Below are positions 37,440-47,780 of a DNA stretch of 64,000 bases, in pieces (within the stretch, counting starts at the first letter, position 1; the number at the start of each line of letters is the position of its first letter). Below the pieces are notes generated by a model that saw nothing but the letters and a program-made list of their open reading frames with translations, was not told the DNA's origin and searched no databases. The translations under genes were made by a program, and so were the position numbers. This DNA comes from Collybiopsis luxurians FD-317 M1. Its lineage: Eukaryota; Basidiomycota; Agaricomycetes; Agaricales; Omphalotaceae. The DNA lies in NCBI GenBank assembly GCA_000827265.1, contig KN834756.1, positions 902,385-966,384 on the forward strand. The letters run 5' to 3'.

Positions 37440-37870
37440 GCAGAACCAACCCCTCCTATAGAGGTATTTGATCAGTGTTCTGCAGAAAACTGAATGGCAG
37501 AGAGCCAGAATATGATGAAAGTCCGATTGTGCATGTTCAAACGCCGCCCTGGAAGCTCACTGAGTCAGCCACACTTTCAGAGCATTCTTCAGTTTTATCT
37601 CCATGCTTGAAGTCCCAAAAGTGTTCCAGCGTGTCATGAAAAAGGCTCACCTTGTAGGCCTGCTGTTGCTGATCAGAAATTATCAGTTTTTGGTGTATAT
37701 AAACCTGACTAGGCGGGGGGCTCTAACACTGGCTAGGGCATCTTCAAGAAGTAATTGAGTACTATTGGTTTTGAATTGTGCTAAATAGGTCGTAGGTGGA
37801 CCGTACAGGTGTATTGTGAAGCATGGCAACGGAAGAAAGAAAGGACGACAAAATTTGCTGCGGAGGATGG
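37440..37870 (+). repeat. repeat unit R fragment, copy 5
   Basis: GAATGGCAGAGAGCCAGAATATGATG and following match 13535-13800 and the reverse complement of 5190-5500. It truncates the velvet fragment on its right side. Confidence 0.65.
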
Positions 37871-39959
37871 GTTAATTGCTGTTCAGGACATCAGTGCGGT
37901 GCGTGGGAATAATGATGCGATCTCCGTTGGTCCTCGGCACTTTTTGCAAGTTCTTCTGGACGCTGGCTAATTTGACCCTCAAAAAGTCCAATATCTCGTT
38001 CCAATATCTTGTTCCTTCCTTCTCCTTTAACATGGGCTCTCTGAGGATCAGCCGTGCATCCATTGGTATATATTGAAAATCTGTTTGAGCGCAGCAGCAT
38101 GCTGCACATGTACATTGTACATACATTATACCGTTCCGCTCCCTATATAACTCTCGATAAAATTCTCTCTCGAAGCTGATAACAAGTCAAGCCATCAATA
38201 TATAAATGGCACAACATCTCAAGAACATATGCCACACCTTTCCTGTTATTCTGTGACTACGAAACAACACGCAAATAGCAAAGCGAAAGCCCTCTTTAAC
38301 ACCACTCACTCCATTCGAAATCAACCGTGGCAGACAGACTTTCCCAGTCTGAGAAACTAGCTATGATGCAAAAGAGCTCGAAAACATTGGTTGGGTTGGA
38401 GCGGAGGCGTTCTTGGATGATGTGATGATGAATCATTTTGGAGGGAGTACGGAGGCGAGTAGATCGGTGGTACCTGGTGCGATATATTGATACTCGGAGC
38501 TTTTCGGTTCTGGCTTCTATCTCAACGACCGCAGGAATTCAGCTATATCAATTCTACTATTTTCTGTTCAAAGCTTCGATGCTTTCTAGAGGGAGAACTA
38601 TTGTCGCTGAAGCACTACAATGTGTATCCATATCTTCTTCCGATAATAAGCAACTTGGAGGTAATATCGCAGCAGCGATGATCTGGTATGCGCCTCGAGA
38701 AAGACTACGGACCTTGCCTTCAATATGTGCCATAGCTCATAGGGTACTACTGAACTGGGGACTAAGAGCATGGAAAGTACGTAGGAGTTATCCAAGTCCC
38801 TCTAAAGTAATTCCCTTAGTTGATTCCCATATCATTGGAAGTCGTTGCTCACTACCTATATACATCAGCGTACAGATGAATTTGGTGAAATATCGCACAC
38901 AGCCCATGATACAGCGTTAAAGCAACGGCGTCTTGAGTTCAAAGACGTGTGGTATCTGCGTGTTTATTTACAACCAAACGGTTGAAAGACGCGGTAAATA
39001 CCAAAAATCTATATATTTACTACGCAACATTGCTTACTCTTTCTTTGAGGGCTGACGTCTGCCTTAGTCCAGGAGGGGTTCAACTCTGCAATTCAGTGCT
39101 CCCCTTCAGGAGCTGTGCCTCCATTTGTTCTTGAATCAACTGCGGAAAGGTCAAGAGCTCAGTATTTACATCTGGGCTTCGAGGTGATCGTGATATTAAG
39201 ACCTCTCGTTCAAACATCTACCTTACTAGCCCTTTCCATCAAATAGATCATCGAACCATGGTGTTCGATTGGCGCCGGCAAAGTTGATTCGAGAGGCTGT
39301 GGTCCTGCAATTAACAAAAAGCAGTCGCGGAAGAATAACGCGAAGGATTTGGAAGGAATCAAGTTTACCTGTATGGTTAGTGGGAGTCTGCGGCGTCCAG
39401 ATGATAGCCAATTTATTGCTGAGCTTATTTCCTTTTTACTTTTTCCTGTACATAGTGGGACTGCAGTCAAACGTTAGAGCGGTAGCCTTCACCTTGCTAG
39501 ACAAGTGACACTTCAACCTGGAGCATCATGCTCGAGCTTGCTCCAAGGCGTTGTGGTTCTGCAACTTATGAGTGCAAAATATACAATAACCCTGTCACAA
39601 AGTTGAGCCAATGTAATGCATATTCATTCATCAACCAAGAATATATTGCACCTTGCCGACCGCAGGCGCACTGCTATCAAGAAATCTGTGGCCTATCCCC
39701 ATAGGTAAGATACCCATCCACCTCAGGATGTCCAAGCCTCGAAATTGGCCTTCGCTCATCATCCCAGGGAGACGAAACACTACACCGTATCCAAAATGGA
39801 TAAGGGGGTGCATAATGAGCTCCAAGAAGCGACATTCATTATTCAGATATTGTTGTAGATATGGATGTCCGTATGTTCATTGCACAGATGAATATCAATC
39901 GATTACATATTCACAAGCTACGCTTAGACTCAATTTTACTTCCTCAGCTTGTTGGGTCA
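37871..39959. repeat. repeat T copy 2 and repeat S copy 2, no intact gene
   Basis: 38130-38600 matches 32340-32820 (T). 38990-39700 matches 16040-17010 (S, single copy here). The minus frame 37872-38126 (MDARLILREPMLKEKEGTRYWN) looks protein-like but is not recognised. CpG is common in this stretch. Confidence 0.5.
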
Positions 39960-42131
39960 TAATGCCGTCAATTGAGAAGTTATTCAACTTTCCAACATTC
40001 TCTTGCTCGCCCATCTGCGAATCCGTGAATGATATTTCTCTCGACACTGATTGACCCTTCTAAGCGTGTACATCCGGTATAGCCTCCTTCCAGCGCTACC
40101 TCTCGACAGTCCCTCTGGGAAACAATGTACCTTAGCTCCACAGAGTCAGGAGTATACACAAGTAGGGTTCACTTTCGTAGATTCAGCAGAGCTATCTCCG
40201 CGTCTTCCATGGGAGGGAATGATTGGTTTACGCGTACAGGGAATAGATGCTCCGCAGGAAAATATTGATAATTGCAGCTTTACTCCGTAAACAGTCGAAG
40301 CAGGGGGAGAGTAAACAGAGAAAATCGGTCACAGTGACAAAGTAAGCTTTAGCTCAAAGGTAATTCTAGGGCACAAAAGGCCAACCCTTTGTCTCCCCTT
40401 GTTCGGTACGCAACCGGACCTTTCATGTCATCGACGAACACTCTTCGAGGTAATCACAAACATAGTTTATATAGATCGTTCGCAGACGGATACAGAGAAG
40501 GTTCGATACAAGATTGGCCTAAAGTCCATCCTGCATTAGCCCTGTTTCCTTTTGTGACTCCACTGCGACGAAAATCGTGAGTAAGCGAGTGAACAAGACG
40601 GAAATATGGAATAGAAGCAACGGTGGAAACGGGGTGAAAGGACTGGATGAAGGCAAATGAAATATATATGAACTACGAGGAGAAAATGCAAAGCTTGATA
40701 CACAACTACAAGCATGAACCATGCTTAAACAAGACGCCAGAAAAAAATGGATGCGCATCACAAAAGAGAACGGCGAAGCAGGAATCACACAGAATAGGCG
40801 ATAATACATACCTTCTCATGGCAATCCGGACCATTGGTATCCCCCTCGTCGTCCTCCGGCTCATCTTCCAAATCCAATCTCCCAAGTCCAGATCTGGGTA
40901 ATCTTCGAGGTCGACGACGGTTGCTTCACGCTGCTCGACTTTTTGCGAGGAATCGCTGGTCATTGACTTGGAGCAGGCGGCCAGCTACGGCTAGGATATT
41001 GGTCATGTTCAAAGAAGGAGAGATATATTCACGGGATCGAGTCTATCTGGGCATAGTCGTGTTGCTATTTGAGTTTGGATTTATCGATGCTGTTGCAGCG
41101 GCTAGACTGGAGCGGGTTTGCGGATTTTTGGTCTTGGGAGACCTACAGAAATGTGAAATCGTTAGTATTCCGTAGTAATCTGCATGGTAGAGAGCCAGAA
41201 TGCGATGACAGTCCAATCGTGCATATCCAAACACCGCTCTCGAAAGCCGCTGAATCAGACGCGCTTTCGGAGCATTCTCCAGCTTTATCTCTACGTTCAA
41301 AGCCTCAAAAGCTTTCCGGCCGGCCATGCAAGACGCTCACCTTGTATGCCTGCTGTTGTTGATTATCGATTATCGGTTCTATGGCTTATGGAAACCTGAC
41401 TGGGCGGCCCTGTTTTCACGATGTAATTGAGCGCGATGAGTTATCATGTGTAGGTCGCAAGGGGTGGGCCAGGCATGGATAGCGTGAAGGACGGCGATGG
41501 AAGGAACGAACAAAGCCATGAACGAAATTTGATGAGCTGGGTTAGGGTTACCGCTCAGCCGACATGGAACAACGGATACTCGATATGGTAGGGGGCGGGA
41601 AGTCAATTCCGGACCACGTTGCCGAAATTTTTTGGAGTCCTCGCTCAATGGTTCGAGTGATACATTGGACGCTGTGCGCACCGTAACGAAAACAATATTT
41701 AACTAAAGGCGCAATCTTCTACCTATACAAAATGATGCAGATCGAAACTCTTCTAGCGTCGGAGCTGGACAGGACTCGGAAACGACAAAGCATGGTTCCC
41801 TGTGGATATCAGCGTTCCATCTAAATGAACATTCTTGGTTCAGGGTACAAATAAGGCCATGAGTTCCCAGTTTCGAAACGGGTGGGTTAGGATCGTTTAT
41901 ATGTTCATTACTGACATTTAATATCAATACCGTGCATCAGATCAGTACACGTAGTAGTTTTCTGAATTCATCTATCGTTGAAATCGATGGACAGGGCACA
42001 CGGACATATAGATGTAACGTGTCCGTATTCTATTCAAAAGAAGGCGTGTAGGGTCATGGGATGGAGAATACTTCTGTTGCTTTACATTCAACGATCCGAT
42101 CACTTCGATATGCTGTCAATGTCGTTGGCAG
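39960..42131. repeat. block A copy 3 (inverted), upstream of gene 4
   Basis: The reverse complement matches 4490-6700: the hypothetical ORF remnant (40080-40290 plus), the acidic exon (about 40830-40970 minus), unit R left half (41170-41440 plus) and the minus frame 41379-41681 (VSLEPLSEDSKKFRQRGPEL) versus 4935-5213 plus (VSLEPLSEDSKQVRQRGPEL). Together with genes 1 and 4 this makes a long inverted duplication. Confidence 0.8.
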
Positions 42132-42140
42132 TATATAAAG
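42132..42140 (+). promoter_or_regulatory. TATA box of NACHT-WD40 gene 4
   Basis: TATATAAAG within GGCAGTATATAAAGAG, 54 bp upstream of the ATG at 42194. Conserved with genes 1 and 2. Confidence 0.75.
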
Positions 42141-42193
42141 AGTCCCCCCCTCTGTGTAATGACACTCTATTTCCATAGCGTACTCTTGACATC

Positions 42194-45100
42194 ATGCAAC
42201 GCAAACGTTTCAATGAAGACGAGCAAATTTTCCCCAGAAAGAAACCCAACAGTCACAATCCAAGCCCTGCCGTAACACGTCCTGCGACCCCCACTGTCAC
42301 CGGTTCGAATTCATCATTGCAGGCTGTGTGCATTTTAAATTTACACGTTTCCCAGGTCATATGGTAGGGAATCAAAGCTTTCAGAATCCAGTCATGGATC
42401 AAGACAACAGGTTGGTGATCTGGAATACAGGTTAAGCGTAAAAAATTTGACTTTCTTGTTAGGAGTGTTCAACCTAATATTCAGTCCGTGAACAGCAGGT
42501 ATGATTTGAAGATACTTGTAACTTGTTTGAGACGTTAATAATCTTCACCTAATTTTGAAAGCTTTGCGGCAAATGCGTCCAATTTCACCGTGACCGGTGG
42601 TGAAATCACTGTCGCTGGAATAATGAATGTCAATTGTGAGTGATTGTTCTCAGTACCAAGGTTATATGGAGCAAATGGGGCTAGATCCTACTCCGGCCAA
42701 TGAGCTTTTATTAAGGATGCCTTATGCGCCACAGGCATTCTTTGATACAGATGTAGGCACTCAAAATGCGCGCAAATTCTGTATCCCAGGCACCAGAGTT
42801 CAGATCCTGGCAACTATCAACACTTGGGCAACTTCATTGGATCCTGATAGTCCATCAGGATACTGGATATCTGGCATGGCTGGGACAGGAAAAAGCACTA
42901 TTGCCATGTCTGTATGCCAGAAGCTCAAAAAGGAAGGAGTTCTCGCTGGAACCTTCTTTTGCTCTAGGCAAATTCCGCAGTGCCGAGATTATCGATCGAT
43001 CATCCCTACTTTATCTTATCAACTGGCCAAGGTTTCTAAAGCATTTGCGGATGCACTTAAAGATGTCTTAGCCAGAGATCCAGATCTTGCAACAAAAAAG
43101 CCAGACGAGCAAGTAGAGTACCTTTTGGTTGAACCTTGGAGCTTGGTTTCAGACCTGTTTAAAAGGGAACAAAGTGTTCCAATGTTTATAGTGGATGCCT
43201 TAGATGAATGCCAGGACATTTCCTATGTGCTGGAGCCTTTGGTAAATGCCATCCAGGGTGGTCAGCTCAAGGGGATGAAGTTCCTATTCACAAGTTGTCC
43301 AGAACAGGACATTAATGAAAAGATGCGGAGATCAGTTTCTAAAGTAACAGAATTTATTCTTCACCAGGTGGAGGAAAGCTTTGTGAAAGCAGATATCAAG
43401 GCTTATATTGAGCAAGAGCTGAAGGATATATCTCCTTCCAAGCAGCAAGTAGAGTCCCTTGCCAGTCTGTCTGGAAAGCTCTTCATCTATACTGCCACAG
43501 TTGTAAAATTTATGAAGAGTGGCGGGGTATCCACCACAAGACAGCAAGAGAGACTTGCTAATTCATTGAGGCAGGGTAACAAAAATGAGGGCTTAAAAGC
43601 CTTGTACACTAGCATTATGGAAAGTGCAATTTTTGATGAGCATTCACAAGGCAGTGAGATAACAGAGGACTTGAGGATTCTTTACACAATAATTTCATTG
43701 GGGAAACCTTTGTCATGCAATGCAATTGCTGAATTCACGAGCATAAATGTAGACATTGTCCAGGGTCTTGTTGACAAGCTCCAGGCAGTCCTATTTATCT
43801 CTGAGGAAAATAATGCAGTTTTCACCTTTCATGCATCATTTCCTGACTTTATTGAAAAATACTTGCCTATATCAGAGCTCAGTTATGATGCAAACATTTG
43901 CCATTATGATATGAGCATGTCGTGCTTTCAAGCCTTGGGAAACCTTCAGTTCAACATGTGTAAGCATCCATCGTCATTCATACCAGATGCACAAGTGAAG
44001 GGAATTAAGGAATGTATAAAAAAAGCAATTGGGGAGAGTCTACAATATTCCTGCCAGTTCTGGACATTTCATTTAATAAAATGTAAATGGAATGGGGATG
44101 CAATTATGGGGAAATTGGAAGATTTTGTGAGAGAAAAAGGGGTCTATTGGGTAGAAGCCATGAGCTTGGTTAATCAGCTGGAGAAATGTGGAGAGGCAGT
44201 ACAGCAGACAATCAATGTATGTAGAAACTGAATATAGTTGGTACAGAAAGATTTACTGACAAAAGTTTTGCAGATGCTTATGGATTATCAAGAAAGGAGA
44301 TCAATTGTGACAATGTTCCGCAGCCTTCGAGATGCGGTGATGAGGTTTTCCAACAGTGAGGTAAAAGGCATGACTCCACATTTGTATATTAGCATTCTTC
44401 CATTCCAGAAAAGTGAATTAAAACCTGATCTTCAAAATGTATTGAGTGTAGAGAAAAAGTCATTCCTTGCAAAGGATATGGAAGCAAAAGAAATTGAAAC
44501 AAACTCAAAAACTACAAGTGTGGCATTTTCTCCTGATGGGACCAGAATTGTGTCAGGCTCCTCTGATAGAACAGTGAGAATTTGGGATGCCACTACAGGT
44601 GCTCAGTTGGGTCATTCTCTGCAGGGCCATGAAGATGATGTAACATCAGTGGCTTTTTCTCCTGATGGGACCAGAATTGTGTCAGGCTCTTGTGATAAAA
44701 CAGTGAGAATTTNNNNNNNNNNNNNNNNNNNNNNNNNNNNNNNNNNNNNNNNNNNNNNNNNNNNNNNNNNNNNNNNNNNNNNNNNNNNNNNNNNNNNNNN
44801 NNNNNNNNNNNNNNNNNNNNNNNNNNNNNNNNNNNNNNNNNNNNNNNNNNNNNNNNNNNNNNNNNNNNNNNNNNNNNNNNNNNNNNNNNNNNNNNNNNNN
44901 NNNNNNNNNNNNNNNNNNNNNNNNNNNNNNNNNNNNNNNNNNNNNNNNNNNNNNNNNNNNNNNNNNNNNNNNNNNNNNNNNNNNNNNNNNNNNNNNNNNN
45001 NNNNNNNNNNNNNNNNNNNNNNNNNNNNNNNNNNNNNNNNNNNNNNNNNNNNNNNNNNNNNNNNNNNNNNNNNNNNNNNNNNNNNNNNNNNNNNNNNNNN

Positions 45101-46404
45101 NNNNNNNNNNNNNNNNNNNNNNNNNNNNNNNNNNNNNNNNNNNNNNNNNNNNNNNNNNNNNNNNNNNNNNNNNNNNNNNNNNNNNNAGTGAGAATTTGGG
45201 ATGTCACTACAGGTGCTCAGTTGGGTCATTCTCTGCAGGGCCATAAACGTTGGGTAAACTCAGTGGCTTTCTCTCCTGATGGGACCAGAATTGTGTCAGG
45301 CTCTCATGATAGAACAGTGAGAATTTGGGATGCCACTACAGGTGCTCAGTTGGGTGATTCTATGCAGGGCCATGAAGGTTTGGTAATATCAGTGGCTTTT
45401 TCTCCTGATGGGACCAGAATTGTGTCAGGCTCTGATGAAAGAACAGTGAGAATTTGGGATGCCACTACAGGTGCTCAGTTAGGTGATTCTATGCAGGGCC
45501 ATGAAGGTTTGGTAATATCAGTGGCTTTTTCTCCTGATGGGACCAGAATTGTGTCAGGCTCTTTAGATGCAATAGTGAAAATTCGGGATGCAACTACAGG
45601 TGCTCAGTTGGGTGATTCTCTGCAGGGCCATGAAGGTTATGTAAGATCAGTGGCTTTTTCTCCTGATGGGACCAGAATTGTGTCTGGCTCTTTAGATAGA
45701 ACAGTGAGAATTTGGGATGCCACTACAGGTGCTCAGTTGGGTGATTCTCTGCAGGGCCATGAACATTGTGTAACATCAGTGGCTTTTTCTCCTGATGGGT
45801 CCAGAATTGTGTCAGGCTCCTCTGATAGAACAGTGAGAATTTGGGATGCCACTACAGGTGCTCAGTTGGGTCATTCTCTGCAGGGCCATGGAGATTATGT
45901 AACATCAGTGGCTTTTTCTCCTGATAGGACCAGAATTGTGTCAGGCTCTTCAGATAGAACAGTGAGAATTTGGTGTGCAACTACAGGTAATTGGATAACT
46001 AAATAATGCCACTCCAATTCTCTTATGAATACTAACCTGTTATATTCTTAGCCCCCAAAACTCAACTTCAGACTCTCATTACAGACTCACATCCAAAAAT
46101 CTCTACACAGGGCAGTGATTGTTTGGTAACATTCACTGGTGCATTATCTTCCTCATTAAAACACCCCGATCTTCTTACTTGTCCTATTGTTATTCCCTTA
46201 GATTGTCAAACCTGGACTCTTAGTCCCAATGGATGGATTAAGTTCCCTGATATTCCTCATCCTATTGTTTGGATTCCTCCTGCTTTCCGCCACTGCTTAT
46301 GGACTCCCCATACAACTTGCATCATCTCAAAAGTTGGATACACAAAACTGTCCTTTTCCAAATGTGTTTATGGTGAACAATGGGCCACTTGTATCAATTG
46401 TTAG
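42194..46404 (+). CDS. NACHT-WD40 STAND protein, gene 4 (best preserved)
   Basis: Exon 1 (ATG 42194) encodes [18 protein letters not shown], basic and possibly nuclear-targeting. Small exons follow; the one at 42562-42635 encodes [20 protein letters not shown], a glycine-flanked beta-prone motif. A 49-nt intron (42636-42684) leads to [17 protein letters not shown], Walker A GMAGTGKS (about 42873-42896), Walker [12 protein letters not shown] (about 43180-43213). The intron at 44217-44273 joins the WD40 array. About 8 repeats are visible around the gap, each 42 residues. After the splice donor at the end of the array, two further exons encode the family C-terminus ([18 protein letters not shown]), ending with TAG at 46402-46404. 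I see no premature stop or frameshift. The exon 1 donor appears to be GC, so the first junction is less certain. Role inferred: WD40 ligand sensing, NACHT oligomerisation, N-terminal signalling. Confidence 0.9.
44713..45186. other. assembly gap (474 N) inside WD40 array of gene 4
   Basis: Ns between repeats. The frames on the two sides (V-R-I-W) do not match at this length, so it is an estimate; about 3-4 repeats are probably hidden. Confidence 0.97.
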
Positions 46405-46844
46405 GCCAGGTGCCAGGATTGATCTCTTTGAGGTAGTTGCATATCTTCTAGTGAGTCTCTCGCCTGTGAACCAACAGCAGTCCATCCATTCAACAATCCT
46501 GTAACTAGATCATTTTTCCAAAGTGTGCACAAGAGGTGTGCAAAAAGTTGCTGCATGACATGAGGGGGTGTATGCACAGTAACATTTTTCCAACTTTTTA
46601 ATTTTATCAAGTTACTTGCAAGTTACATGTGAGTAACTTTTTTCCCCACACTTGATAGGTTAGGTTTCCTTTTTGAAAACAGTGCAACAAAAAATTGAAT
46701 TTGGAATACAGCAATCAGGTATAAGAGCAATTGAGTGATATTTACAAGTTACTCAGTATGTCATAGATAAGATCAAATGATATGATGTCTGATAAATATA
46801 AATGCCAGCGTGTTTCAGCTTAAATAACTGTCCTTTCATCTATC
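46405..46844. other. 3' flank of gene 4
   Basis: 46450-46510 resembles the 3' flanks of gene 5 and the relic at 13125. The remaining AT-rich sequence (several AAGTTACTTGCAAGTTAC-like direct and inverted segments at 46605-46640) has no gene. Confidence 0.5.
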
Positions 46845-47780
46845 AATGGTCCTAACCCCTTTAGGAGACAGTGACCTGACATGTTTTCATTGAGGCATCC
46901 CATGGCAAAGTTGTCACAATAGAAGATGTCCATACGCTCAACTCTAGCATTCTGCATAGGCTTCAAGAAAGTTGGCAAGCTGCAACGAGGCATCAACTAT
47001 GGTGACTCATGTACAAACCATGATGTACTTTTCTCCCATTACAGTAGACAGACCAAGACAAAGGGAAGCTACACATAATATAACATATGGTTCAGAGGCA
47101 AAAGGGAAGAAAGGATGTACACAACTTACTTCAAGTATGGCAGGTGTCAAACTCTACTGTAAAGGGATATCATTAGCTTCAATACAAACCAACAAAAATT
47201 TCAAATAAACTGATGGTGTCATGGAGGGCCAGGGAGTTGTATCATTTTCTCCACTATTAATTGGAATGGTTCAGCCATTTATGGTAAGGGAAAAAACCAC
47301 TCACATTATTGCCGATGTGAAGATTCTTCTCCAGAACAAGTGCGAATACACCCAAGTACTTCAAACGAGTGGCCATTTCTAAGATGGTATAACCAGAGCC
47401 AATAATTAGGATCCTGGTCAGCGAATTCAATCTGCCTTTTCCAAAAGTTGTCCCAAGGCTCAACCATTGGAATGGTTTCTTGATTAATTCTGACCTGTAT
47501 GAAACAATTACAATTCATCTACCTGAACAAATAACAAAACCTGCACCTTTTCTACTACCATTTTAAGAGATTTGGCAGCAGTAAACTTTGTGCACACTCT
47601 CCATTGACCATCTTCTCCCAGTGTCAAGTGTACAATACAAATATCTCCTCCAATAAGAGTGTTAAAAGTGAAGGTGAATTACAAGAGCGTCAAGTTGGTA
47701 AATAAGCTGTACAGGACATCCATGCAAGATCTACAGCGATGCTACAAAATCCACCTGTGCACTCTGCAATACCTTGATCT
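46845..47780 (-). pseudogene. monooxygenase copy 2, 3' part (left of TE2)
   Basis: Reverse complement of about 7789-8730 in copy 1: AANFLEA-type exon near 46970, RLKYLGV-FALVLEKN near 47360 and PWDNFWKRQIEFADQDPN near 47430. Most CpG sites of copy 1 are TpG or CpA here. It is truncated near 46845. Interrupted at 47780 by TE2; the remainder continues at 51843. Confidence 0.82.

Noticed and set aside
42627..42653. ATG at 42627 as the start of gene 4
   Set aside because: It lies inside the beta-motif exon and the following intron. Conserved upstream exons with ATG at 42194 and a TATA box at 54 bp fit better, and the paralogs share this layout.
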